36,950 nucleotides of DNA from Candidatus Gastranaerophilales bacterium (GTDB taxonomy: Bacteria > Cyanobacteriota > Vampirovibrionia > Gastranaerophilales > Gastranaerophilaceae), in NCBI GenBank assembly GCA_944326535.1, contig CALVEJ010000013.1:1-36950 (forward strand). Direction: 5' to 3'. Under the pieces are notes generated by a model that had not been told where the DNA came from, made no database searches, and was given only the letters and a program-made list of their open reading frames with translations. Made by a program: the position numbers and the translations under genes. Each line of letters opens with the position of its first letter. The first letter of the stretch is position 1. Below, piece by piece: positions 15,256 through 24,400 of the stretch.

Positions 15256-16197
15256 TTATCCCAGCATCTGTGCATACTTTTCAAGAACCAGAACAGTTGA
15301 ATCAACCGCCCTGTCAAAAATTTTTTGCTGTATCTGATTCCACTCGGATTTATTTGTTCTTGCAATCTGCAATTCCGGTTGTGTCGAGAATTGTACGTTG
15401 GACATAAAAATATCCCTGAGTGTATAATTTTCGGGAAGAGAATTTCTTAATTTTTCATATCCAGGAGTATATGATTTTAAAAGTTCTTTATGCCTTGCAA
15501 CCATCCCGGCATTTCTGTTATTTTCAAATTTTGCATGCATCATAAAGTCAACGATTTTGCCAAGAACCGGAGAATTCTTAAATATCTTTATGTTTGCCCT
15601 TTGGGTATGCATAGGAACAGTAACATCCTGAACAAAATGAAGAGCCATGCCGAGTTCCTGAGGCAAATCAGGACTTTTTTCCATTTCGAATGCATTTGAA
15701 ATATGTTTCAAAAAAGAGACAAGAGCATTGTTTTCTTTGTGGTGCAGACCAAAACTTTGGGATTTAAATCTTCCCTCAGGAGGAAAATAGAAATGGCTGT
15801 TTGTTCCAAATCCTATTTCTGAGCGCAGCAAATCCGGCATCATAGAACCGTTTGTAATTTCCTCCAAAAATTTTGCCCCCGGTGCCAGATTCCTTTTTTG
15901 GGTTGCAAGGAGCATGTCCATTCCTACATTATGCATTGCATGAGTGTTCAGCAGTTTTTTGTACGTATTTTTATGCTGCTCAAAAGCCCTGACAATATCT
16001 ACAATAGACAGTTTGTGAATTAATTTTTGGGCATATATCTTGTCCTGCATTACCGTTTGAGCAGCCCTTTTCAATTCCGGAACTTGCTTTATTGCCTTTT
16101 GTGTAATAACTTTATGCGTCATAAAGTTATATCCGAAAGAAGGTTGTGTATTTTGCAATTTACTATCTTTTACGTCAGACAGTGAATATATTTTCAA
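15256..16197 (-). CDS. Zinc-dependent phospholipase C-like protein
   Basis: A 313-residue protein that keeps the metal ligand pattern of the zinc phospholipase C / S1-P1 nuclease fold: H28 (MTHKV), D122 (GSMMPDLL), H135 (NSHFYFPP), H187 and D191 (ALHFVQDV), H197 (PMHT), and H221 with E225 (HAKFE). Family enzymes hydrolyse phospholipids, usually outside the cell. Here there is no signal peptide; the first 24 residues hold a short polar segment and QPSFGYNF. In the mature Bacillus enzyme the N-terminal Trp itself binds zinc, so this unprocessed form must differ. It may be exported by another route or act inside the cell. Convergent with the preceding gene. Confidence 0.75.
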   Translation of the reverse strand: MKIYSLSDVKDSKLQNTQPSFGYNFMTHKVITQKAIKQVPELKRAAQTVMQDKIYAQKLIHKLSIVDIVRAFEQHKNTYKKLLNTHAMHNVGMDMLLATQKRNLAPGAKFLEEITNGSMMPDLLRSEIGFGTNSHFYFPPEGRFKSQSFGLHHKENNALVSFLKHISNAFEMEKSPDLPQELGMALHFVQDVTVPMHTQRANIKIFKNSPVLGKIVDFMMHAKFENNRNAGMVARHKELLKSYTPGYEKLRNSLPENYTLRDIFMSNVQFSTQPELQIARTNKSEWNQIQQKIFDRAVDSTVLVLEKYAQMLG

Positions 16198-16268
16198 AAC
16201 AGTCGTCCTTAATGTTTATTAGCACAGTTAACACAAAACCCGTAAATATATTTTTTGCCAGAATTTTT

Positions 16269-16397
16269 TTATAACACTTTTTCCTTCAATGCTTTTTCAT
16301 ACGCCAGAGACTTCAAAAACTTGTCTTTAATCACATCGCAAAGTTTTTGATTTTTATGTCTGATAAAGTTTTCCCGAGTATCTGCGTATTTTTTCAT
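16269..16397 (-). CDS. Possible 42-residue protein coupled to DAHP synthase
   Basis: A short frame ([20 protein letters not shown] and 22 more residues) whose ATG overlaps the DAHP synthase stop as ATGA, the classic arrangement for translational coupling. It is basic and helical and fills most of an otherwise empty 196-nt gap. No family is recognised. No ribosome site of its own is needed if coupled, but chance cannot be excluded at this length. Confidence 0.4.
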   Translation of the reverse strand: MKKYADTRENFIRHKNQKLCDVIKDKFLKSLAYEKALKEKVL

Positions 16398-17455
16398 TTT
16401 AATGCAGCCTCTTTTTCAGCTTTAAGCTGCTTGTTGTCATAGTCAATTCTGCCTATCAGCTTGTTCAAATGTCTTTGAACCTCTTTAAATTGATTTAGAT
16501 TAAGGCTCTGTGCACCGTCAGAAGAAGCATTTTCAGGATCATTGTGAATTTCTATCATCAAACCGTTTGCACCCGCTATCAATGCAGCCTTGCTCATAGG
16601 TTCAATCAGATATCTTCTGCCCGTACCGTGGCTCGGGTCAGCAATCACCGGAAGGTGAGAATATTTTTTGATTATAGGAATTGCTGCAATATCAAGGGTG
16701 TTTCTCGTATATGTTGAATCAAAGCCCTTAATACCCCTTTCACAAAGAATAACTTTGTCGTTATCATTTGCCATTATATGTTCCGCAGCAAGCAAAAACT
16801 CTCTTATAGTAGCCGCAGGACCACGTTTTAGGAGTACGGGTTTACCGGCTTTGCCCACAGCTTTCAAGAGTTTAAAGTTCTGCATATTTCGTGCACCAAT
16901 CTGGATTAAATCAACATAATCACAGAACATATCCACATCAGCCGTATCCATAACTTCCGAAACAACAAGCATTCCGGTTTTTTCAGCAGCTTCTCTCAAA
17001 TATTCAAGTCCCTTTTCTCCAAGCCCCTGAAAATCATAAGGTGATGTTCTGGGTTTGAATGCTCCTCCTCTGAGAAATTCACAGCCCATTTCTTTTGCCG
17101 CTTTTGCAATTTCAAGCAGCCCTTCAAAATCCTTTTCAACAGAACAAGGACCGACCATCATAACAGGTCTTTCCAACCCGCCGACTTTAACTCCGTTTTC
17201 AAATTCAATTACGGTATCTTCTTCCTGATACTCACGTGATGCAAGTTTATACGGTTCTTGAATAAGTTTAACTTCTCTTACACCCTCAAACGAAGCAATA
17301 GACTGAGGCTCTATAAGTCTTTTATCTCCGATAGCAGCAAGAACAGTCATAACATCGCCATGATTGAGGATTATTTTAAATCCTTTTTTCTCCATGCTTT
17401 TCTTGACAGCATTAATCTGTTCAACAGTGGCTTTCGGCTCCATTATAATAATCAT
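16394..17455 (-). CDS. aroF: 3-deoxy-7-phosphoheptulonate synthase (type I-beta DAHP synthase)
   Basis: Condenses phosphoenolpyruvate and erythrose 4-phosphate in the first step of aromatic amino acid synthesis. The 353-residue protein has an N-terminal ferredoxin/ACT-like regulatory domain (1-70), then the KDO8P/DAHP barrel with VGPCSVE (metal-binding C104), [20 protein letters not shown] (128-147), [36 protein letters not shown] and [11 protein letters not shown] (271-281, H276). All expected active-site motifs are intact. The N-terminal domain is the site of tyrosine or phenylalanine inhibition in this subgroup. It lies 20 nt downstream of a nucleotidyltransferase gene. The first ATG is used here; a second at 17443 is possible. 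Confidence 0.95.
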   Translation of the reverse strand: MIIIMEPKATVEQINAVKKSMEKKGFKIILNHGDVMTVLAAIGDKRLIEPQSIASFEGVREVKLIQEPYKLASREYQEEDTVIEFENGVKVGGLERPVMMVGPCSVEKDFEGLLEIAKAAKEMGCEFLRGGAFKPRTSPYDFQGLGEKGLEYLREAAEKTGMLVVSEVMDTADVDMFCDYVDLIQIGARNMQNFKLLKAVGKAGKPVLLKRGPAATIREFLLAAEHIMANDNDKVILCERGIKGFDSTYTRNTLDIAAIPIIKKYSHLPVIADPSHGTGRRYLIEPMSKAALIAGANGLMIEIHNDPENASSDGAQSLNLNQFKEVQRHLNKLIGRIDYDNKQLKAEKEAALK

Positions 17456-17475
17456 ATTTCAATATTCCTTTTCTT

Positions 17476-18507
17476 CTATTCGGCTATACTAAATTCAACA
17501 ACTCTTTTAGACTCAAAGATTTCAAAGTCAAAATCACCGGCAATAACAGACGATTTAAAGATACAATCATTACCGCAGACAACATTTTTGAGATGAACAC
17601 CTTTTTCAACAATAACGTTATCCCACAGTATGACATTGTCCAAAACAGCATCCTCTTCAACAATACAATTTTGTCCTATTACAACATTATTCAAAAGTTT
17701 TGCCGTGTCCGAAATTTTGCTGCTTTTTCCTACAGAAGATACCGAGTCATATCTGCGGACAATATCCGAACTTGGTATCATGATTTTTTTTGCAAGTGCA
17801 TCCTTGTTTGACTGAATATACTGATCAATCGTTCCCACATCAGACCAGTATGAATATATTCTGTACACATTAATCTGTTCGCCTGCTTTCAAAAGGGCGG
17901 GGAAAACATCTCTTGCAAAGTCAAATACGGTATTTTCCGGAATAAAATCAAATATTCTTTTTTTGAAAACATAGATACCGGTATTTATATAATTGCTCTT
18001 TGCTTCACTTAAAGGAGGTTTTTCCTGAAATTCAACCACCGTATGATTTTCCGAAGGAACAACAACCCCGTATTTGGAGACTTCTTCTCTATCTACCGAT
18101 ACAATTGCCATTGTTGCAATACATCCGCTTTCAAGATGCGATTTTACAATTTTTCCGATATCTGCATCATGCAGACCGTCAGCGCTCACAACTATAAAAT
18201 CATCAACATCTTCAAAGAAAAATTCACATTTTTTTACGCCGCCTGCCGTTCCGGAAAGTTCATCTTCATTAACATATGAAAAATCGATATCAACAACTTT
18301 TTGAGAAGCATATCTGTCTTGGATTTTTTCGGCAAGATAATGAGTATTTGCAATAACACTTTCAACCCCGTACATCTTGAGTTTTTGAAGCAAAATATCC
18401 ATAACCGGTTTATTTAAAACGGGAACAAGAGGTTTTGGCACATCATTTGTCAGAGGTTCCAATCTGGAACCGACTCCCGCAGCCATTACCATAGCTTTTT
18501 TTATCAA
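17476..18507 (-). CDS. NDP-sugar pyrophosphorylase (GlmU/ManC-like)
   Basis: A nucleotidyltransferase that couples a sugar 1-phosphate to a nucleotide for polysaccharide or glycan synthesis. N-terminal signature AMVMAAGVGSRLEPLTNDVP with PKPLVPVLNKPV, then VVSADGLHD (metal-binding aspartate), VVEFQEKPP and YINTGIYVF. The C-terminus (about 255-335) has isoleucine-patch hexapeptide repeats of a left-handed beta helix (VVIGQNCIVEEDAVLDNVIL). Sugar and base cannot be told; mannose-1-phosphate guanylyltransferase or glucose-1-phosphate types are likely. I prefer the TTG start at 18507 (MIKKAMVMAAG), because GAGGGAAGA sits at ribosome-site distance before it. An upstream TTG at 18522 would bury that site. 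Confidence 0.85.
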   Translation of the reverse strand: MIKKAMVMAAGVGSRLEPLTNDVPKPLVPVLNKPVMDILLQKLKMYGVESVIANTHYLAEKIQDRYASQKVVDIDFSYVNEDELSGTAGGVKKCEFFFEDVDDFIVVSADGLHDADIGKIVKSHLESGCIATMAIVSVDREEVSKYGVVVPSENHTVVEFQEKPPLSEAKSNYINTGIYVFKKRIFDFIPENTVFDFARDVFPALLKAGEQINVYRIYSYWSDVGTIDQYIQSNKDALAKKIMIPSSDIVRRYDSVSSVGKSSKISDTAKLLNNVVIGQNCIVEEDAVLDNVILWDNVIVEKGVHLKNVVCGNDCIFKSSVIAGDFDFEIFESKRVVEFSIAE

Positions 18508-18594
18508 AATATCTTCCCTCAATACTCAACTGTGATATCTCAGGTAAAATTGTAGTATAAATTTGGCAGTTTGTACATTTTTGAGGAAGAATAT

Positions 18595-18625
18595 TTAACA
18601 TTTATTTTTAATTTGATGGTAGAAT
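18595..18625 (+). promoter_or_regulatory. Extended -10 promoter for the HD exonuclease gene
   Basis: TGG directly before TAGAAT (18620-18625) forms an extended -10 element. TTAACA (18595-18600) lies 19 nt upstream as a possible -35. Transcription would begin about 20 nt before the ATG at 18655, which carries a GAAAGGA ribosome site. Confidence 0.5.
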
Positions 18626-18654
18626 ATTTTAACAGTTACATTGAAAGGAATATT

Positions 18655-19485
18655 ATGTTGGATTTGGACAAAACTTATGAAGTAGTTATCTTTTCCATAG
18701 GAGACACAAAAGCCGGAACAAAAATGGGCAAGCTCCAGTTGAAAAACCTCAGTGATAACACGCTTCTTAACTGCATACTCTGGGAAGAAGCACTAAACAG
18801 ACTGGATTCAAAAATATTCCGAACAGGCAATCACGTGAAAATCCTCGGGGGATCCTACAACGAGAAATACAACAACTGCCTGATTTCAAGCCTTGAATTG
18901 GTAAAAGAAGCCAAAACAGGACTCGATGAAGAAGAAAGAGAAAAGCTTTTCAGTGCAATAGTGGAATACGCAAATGAAATTGAAGACGAAGAGTTAAAAA
19001 AATATGTGACAGAACTTCTTTTTGAATACGAAGAAAAATTCAAAATTTCTCCCGCAGCAAAACTAATGCACCACAACTATCTCGGAGGATTGGTGGAGCA
19101 TACATATGAGTGTCTTGAAATTGCAAAATGCCTTTTACAGAATTTATATAAAAAACCGGACAAATCCACTGTATACGCAGCTTGTATCCTGCATGATTTC
19201 GGAAAAATCTTTGAATACAAAATAGACACGGAATCAGGGCTTATTGACTATGAAGAAGACTTTCCGAAAGAATGGATTACACATTCGCAATGGGGCTTTT
19301 CAAATTGTATGACAAGGGGCTTTGTCGATGTTGCAAGAATGATAGCAGCACATCACGGACGCAGCGAATGGGGTGCAATCATTGACCTTGGTGAAAAAGA
19401 TCTGGATCCGATGTTGTATATACTTCATCATATTGACGATTTGAGTGCAAAATTCGGCAGAACAGCAATAAGCGATTTGTCATAA
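18655..19485 (+). CDS. YhaM-type HD-domain 3'-5' exoribonuclease
   Basis: A 276-residue protein with an N-terminal OB-fold (about 7-85, YEVVIFSIGDTKAGTKMGKL) and an HD hydrolase domain. Metal-site residues are visible: H149 (LGGLVEHTYE), H180-D181 (ACILHDFGKI), H210 (EWITHSQ), H233-H234 (AAHHGRSEWG) and D261 (ILHHIDDLSAK). This is the layout of Bacillus YhaM, which degrades RNA and ssDNA from the 3' end; length is slightly shorter. The start was set at 18655 because of the ribosome site; an in-frame ATG 84 nt upstream overlaps the promoter. Confidence 0.85.
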   Translation: MLDLDKTYEVVIFSIGDTKAGTKMGKLQLKNLSDNTLLNCILWEEALNRLDSKIFRTGNHVKILGGSYNEKYNNCLISSLELVKEAKTGLDEEEREKLFSAIVEYANEIEDEELKKYVTELLFEYEEKFKISPAAKLMHHNYLGGLVEHTYECLEIAKCLLQNLYKKPDKSTVYAACILHDFGKIFEYKIDTESGLIDYEEDFPKEWITHSQWGFSNCMTRGFVDVARMIAAHHGRSEWGAIIDLGEKDLDPMLYILHHIDDLSAKFGRTAISDLS

Positions 19486-19551
19486 AATATTGAGTAGCAA
19501 AAATTTTTATTGTTCATACTTATAAAAAACAGGAACAACCAGAGGTAAAAA

Positions 19552-20055
19552 ATGGTCGACGAAATAGATTTAAATGCTTTTGTATCTTCTCCTTATGCTT
19601 CTGACATAAAAAAGCAGCAGCAGGCTTATATGAGCGCAAAAAATATCAGAAAAGTAACAGAATCCGTTGAAGAATACAAAGCAAGAATGGCTCAGTTTAA
19701 AGAAGAACATGAACAAAAACTTATTGACGAAAACACAGATGTTCTTCAAAAAAGGCTTGAAAATCTTGATATTTCAAATATCGGCACCAAAAACAGACTC
19801 GCTATTGAAAGTCTCATAAGAGAAGCTATGTCAATAAAATACTTTGCCAACAACAATATGTATAATACAAAAAATATTGATCTATCCACACTGGATAAAG
19901 CACTTCTCGCAGCACAGGCCCGTCTTAACAGTATCAAAAACGGAAAAGAAGACAGCTCAATAGGCACAGGCATATATGCTGACACATACAGAGCTTCTTC
20001 AAAAAACAGTGATGACATCCTGAGCAAATTGCTAAACAACGGTAAAAAGAACTAA
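19552..20055 (+). CDS. Coiled-coil hypothetical protein
   Basis: A 167-residue soluble protein I do not recognise. Residues about 20-75 are strongly helical and charged (VTESVEEYKARMAQFKEEHE), compatible with a coiled coil. The second half has further helices (TLDKALLAAQARLNSIKNG) and a polar tail (SSIGTGIYADTYRASSKNSD). An AGAGG ribosome site is present. It follows the YhaM-like gene by 66 nt on the same strand and may share its transcript. Confidence 0.6.
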   Translation: MVDEIDLNAFVSSPYASDIKKQQQAYMSAKNIRKVTESVEEYKARMAQFKEEHEQKLIDENTDVLQKRLENLDISNIGTKNRLAIESLIREAMSIKYFANNNMYNTKNIDLSTLDKALLAAQARLNSIKNGKEDSSIGTGIYADTYRASSKNSDDILSKLLNNGKKN

Positions 20056-20057
20056 CT

Positions 20058-20120
20058 ATGGGAATTTTTGATACACTCGGAAGTTTAATACTAAGCATCT
20101 TAACTCTCTTTGGCGGATAG
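20058..20120 (+). CDS. Possible 20-residue hydrophobic peptide
   Basis: An ATG 2 nt after the preceding stop opens a 20-codon frame, MGIFDTLGSLILSILTLFGG, which ends 1 nt before the stop of the convergent TolC gene. The peptide is an almost ideal hydrophobic/amphipathic helix, like small membrane-active peptides. There is no strong ribosome site, so expression would rely on coupling. It could be chance. Confidence 0.3.
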   Translation: MGIFDTLGSLILSILTLFGG

Positions 20121-20121
20121 G

Positions 20122-21459
20122 TTACAAAGATTCGTCAAACAAATCAAAATCCTCGCTGTTTACCGTCCTCAAAAAATCAATCCAGTCTGTGTAATAGTCG
20201 GTCAGTGCCTGAATATAGCCCACAACTATTTCTTTATATGACTGTTCCATTACAACAAGTGAAGTAAGATCGGTTTTCCCCTCAAGATAGTTCTTCTTGG
20301 AAATATTTATGAGTTTTTCTGAGTCTTTTATCAGTTTTTGTTTGTAAAAAAGAAGATTTGTCCGAGACGACAAAAACTGCTCGTACGCACTGTTCATTTC
20401 TTTTATTGCTTTATTTTTTGCTGATTCATAATTTGTCTGTGCCTGAACAACCTGCAGCTGAGCATTTTTTATTTCGGGCTTAAACGAATACAAAAGAGGT
20501 ATGTTATTCAAATTTGCACCTGCATATGCACCGGCTCTGAACTCACCGGTATCAGAATGTCCGTGAGGCTGATATCCGTATCCCCCCATGAGTTCTATAT
20601 CAGGAACCCTTTGTCTTGAAACAACAACAAGATTCTTTTTCGCAACCTCAATTTCCTGTTTTGCCAGTTTAATATCAAGCCTCTTTTCCAGAGCCCTGTC
20701 AGCAATCTTTTCAAAAGGCGGCATTTTAAGATTGAAGTCTGGCGTTTTTAATGCAATAAAAACAGTTTCACCGGGCAGTTCATCCTCAAAAGCATCATAA
20801 ACAACCTGCGGATTATCCTGTTTTACATTCAAAGCTTTGTTAAAATCGTTTCTTGCTGCTTGAACGGCAGTTCTGGCAGAATTTATTTGAGTTTCGAGCT
20901 GATTTATGGATATTTGTGTTTGTATAACATCAGTCTCCTGAACTTCACCTGCATTATGTCTTTTTTGAGACAATGCCAGGAAATCATTCAACAGTTTTTT
21001 CTGATCGTACAAACAACCCAAAACCGTTTTCAAGCCGACCAGATCAACATACGTTTCTCTCACATCCATCTCAAGTTCAAATTCCCTGAGCTTCACATCC
21101 AGATCTTTTTTATACAAATTTGCCTGTGCAAGTTTTTTTCTGGGACCCCGTTTTGCAATTTCTATAAGCTCAGTTGCGCCTATTTGTTGAGGGTTACCTC
21201 TGCCAGCTGCTCCAAAGTTATAAAATATATTTATTTCAGGATTTTGAAGACGGTTTGCTGTTTTTACATCGTTTTTGGCAAGTTCAACATTTATTCTTTC
21301 GGATTGTAAATCCAGATTGTTTGACAAAGCGAGATCTATTGCATCCGTAAGTGTAATTTTCTTAATTTGTACAGGATCCGCAAAACTTTGAAACGGCGCT
21401 GCAAGCAGAAAAATCAGCAATAGTATAAAAACATTTCTTTGCACGTTTCTAAAATACAT
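20122..21459 (-). CDS. TolC-family outer membrane efflux protein (CusC/CzcC-like)
   Basis: A 445-residue outer-membrane channel. The signal peptide (ILLLIFLLAAPFQSFA) is cleaved before DPVQ. The TolC repeat is seen twice: LTDAIDLALSNNLDLQSERI followed by NPEINIFYNFG, and FEKIADRALEKRLDIKLAKQ followed by PDIELMGGYGY. Long coiled coils lie between (for example NQLETQINSARTAVQAARND). There is no lipobox cysteine. It starts only 3 nt after the stop of the AsmA-like gene, so the two are translated together. A partner inner-membrane pump is not next to it; possible partners are the AsmA-like protein or a pump elsewhere. Confidence 0.9.
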   Translation of the reverse strand: MYFRNVQRNVFILLLIFLLAAPFQSFADPVQIKKITLTDAIDLALSNNLDLQSERINVELAKNDVKTANRLQNPEINIFYNFGAAGRGNPQQIGATELIEIAKRGPRKKLAQANLYKKDLDVKLREFELEMDVRETYVDLVGLKTVLGCLYDQKKLLNDFLALSQKRHNAGEVQETDVIQTQISINQLETQINSARTAVQAARNDFNKALNVKQDNPQVVYDAFEDELPGETVFIALKTPDFNLKMPPFEKIADRALEKRLDIKLAKQEIEVAKKNLVVVSRQRVPDIELMGGYGYQPHGHSDTGEFRAGAYAGANLNNIPLLYSFKPEIKNAQLQVVQAQTNYESAKNKAIKEMNSAYEQFLSSRTNLLFYKQKLIKDSEKLINISKKNYLEGKTDLTSLVVMEQSYKEIVVGYIQALTDYYTDWIDFLRTVNSEDFDLFDESL

Positions 21460-21462
21460 AAA

Positions 21463-24400
21463 CTACTGTCCGGAACTTTCTGTTTGTTGTGTTTCTTTTT
21501 CCTTTGCATTTTTATAGAAATTATAAATACCGCTAATTGCCTGAACAGCTTTGTTTTGTTTTATTTCCTGCACTTTTGCATTGTTTTCAAGCTGATTTTG
21601 TATGCCTTCTTTAACCTGCTGTTTCAGTTCTTCTTTGTTTGCCGGTATAGAAGGAGTAACAGATTCCATCAAAGTTTTTTGTTCTTCCTGTATTTTCTCT
21701 GCGGTATTCAGCCATTGAAGACTTTTTATTGCAGCGGCGGGATTATTCAAATTTCCGCTGACTACGACTTTAAAAGCCTGTGTACCTGTTTTTTCAGGAG
21801 TTAATGCAGGAATTTTGGCAAGTTCGGAGCTGTTTGCCGCCGCATTATATTTATTCAACGCTTCTGCAATTGATGAACCGAACTGAGGAATATATGAAGC
21901 CAGTTTTCCCACTGAAAGATTTGCAACCGGTCCGAGAGCCTTAACAACTTCGGGAGACAATGACCCCGTAAGATTTATTGATGCAATCATTGAAAGAATA
22001 TTAACATTACCCGACAGCAACAAAGACATATGCGGACCTGACATCTTTACGGGATTCAATATCGCCACACCGTTTTCGATATTCAAGTCACCGTTCAAAT
22101 ATGCAAACTTACCGGTATTGTACGGAGCAATTGTATTCACAAGACTTCCTATTTTTGTTACAAGAAAACCTTCCGAAACAAGATTTCCCGCCTTTAGGAA
22201 TGTTTCAAACCTGCCGAGACTGCCAAGCTGCCCGTCTTTCATAGAAAAACTAACCTTTCCGTTTAAAGACTTCATTTGTTCTTCGTAAGAAGCACCCTTA
22301 AGTGTTAAATTTGCCGTAAAATCAGCATTTGCCATCACCTGATCTTTCAATGCGGCAAAAATCGTAACTATATTATTTGCATTAACATTTTTTCCGCTAA
22401 TATCCGCTTTTACCTCAGTTGTTGCAACATTATAAGTCACTGTTCCACCGGCTGAGCCGCCATATACTGAGGTTTTAAAATTAGAAAGCTTGAACAAATC
22501 ATTTATCAAATTAAAATTACCGGTTATGTTAGAAAGACAAAAATCTCCGCCAACCTGTTTCATTTTGAATTTTTGGATATCCAGAGTTCCGTTTGATATT
22601 TTCACAGGGAGAACAACTGTCTGCTTTTTGCTTTTTGACACTGCCGGCTGTGATGAAGCTGCCGGTATAAGCTTATTCATCTTGTCCATTGCTTCAAAAA
22701 TTTTGTCCGCATCAAACATTGGTGAAGAAACCTTCATTGATCTGACAAGAAGGACATTGGATATTTTTGATGAAGCTTCTGTATCAATATTGAAAGCAGT
22801 TCCGTTTATATCCAAATTTTGAATTTTAGCGGTTAAAGTATTTTCATTCAGTTCAACATCAACATCCTGAACTTTTGTCAAAAGCGCAGGGAGAGCGATT
22901 TCTTTTATACTGAAAAAGCCTCTGAATGAAGGATTTGAGAGGGTTCCGTATATATTTACATCGCCTTTGGTCTTTAGAGAAATTCCTTTCAGCAAGGAGC
23001 TTGAGACCAGAACTTGCTCGGGTATAGAAAAATTCATTTTCAAAGAAGGATAAGAAGCGTTTATGTCAGAAACATATCCGCTAAGTCCAGCAATTTTGTC
23101 CGCACCTTTTTTGTTGTACGAAAAATTATCCTTGAGTGCCGCTTTATTTGCGAGATATAAAGAAGCATCATTTAATGTGACCCTGTCCTTTGTGCAGGAA
23201 ACAGACACGTTGACCAGCCCGGGTTTTCCGGACATCTTTTTCACCGTAAAAGGAGAAAAATGATTGGCGCTGTCAGAATGCATCTGTGCATCTATATTTA
23301 TTTTTTCGGCATCACCGGTAATATTAACAATAAGAGGTAAAATACCCTTTGCTTCAACCATTGTTTTTATTTCTTTCGGCAGCAGGTTTTTTAAGTCGGA
23401 AGATTTAATATTACCGTTAATTTTTATACCGGTTTTCAGCTTCTTCATATAATCTTTGACTGTTCCCGAGACATCAATTTTTGATGAATTCATCGAAACG
23501 CTGAAAGGAACTATAGAAATCTCATCGGGTGTAATCTTTATATTCACTGAAGGTGCACTCAAATTCAAATAGGGATTAAAAAATTTGAATACGGAATCTT
23601 TCAGGCTAATATCACCGGTAAAAGAGGTTCCCTTTGTTTTTATATTTACAGAGGTGGATTTGTTTGAAAGAAGGAAAGTATTCAGCCTGTCTTTCAAAGA
23701 CAATCCGTTCAGTAAAAGGTTTATATTCGGTTCAATATCCGCAAGCTGTCCTTTTACAAGAATGTTCAAAGAAAGCACGCCTCCGTTTAGTATATAGCTT
23801 TTTTTCATCTCAATAGGAGCAAAAGCGTTAAACAACGGAGCAATATTTATTTTTTCAGAGTCAACCTTTATATCTGCATTTGCTTTTGAATCAACAGTAC
23901 CTGATGCAAAAACTCTGCTTCCGTTAACAAGAGCACCTGTGTCTTTAACAGAAAGGTTGTTATTTGAAAAATCAATATTTGCCGTTATATTTTTAATATT
24001 TATCGGTATTGTTTTATGAGAAACAGCACCGTCAATAACTTTAAAATAACCGGAAGAAGAAAAATCTTTCATATCGGTTTTTAAAGAGAAGTCAGAGGCT
24101 ATATATCCGTTGAGATTAAAAATGGAAATATCATTTTCTATATTAAGAGAATTCAGCAAAGCCGCTGCAAATTTCTGTATGCTCTTAAACGTGATTTTTT
24201 CCGTTTTCAATGCAATATCAGCTTTTGTCCTGTGACCGTGAACAATATCCGTCCGCAGCTCGGCTTTTTCTGTATTGCTGACAAAAATATCTGATTCAAT
24301 TTTTGTTTCATGTCCGGATGAAGTCATATGGAAGAAGCTATCCGGCAGCTTCTTACCGTCAAGCAAAATGCTTATCCTGTCAGCATTGACCTCACCGTTG

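Noticed and set aside
20860..21309. 149-residue plus-strand frame inside the TolC-type gene
   Set aside because: Antisense shadow with Phe/Ile/Cys-rich content; the opposite frame has a signal peptide and TolC motifs.
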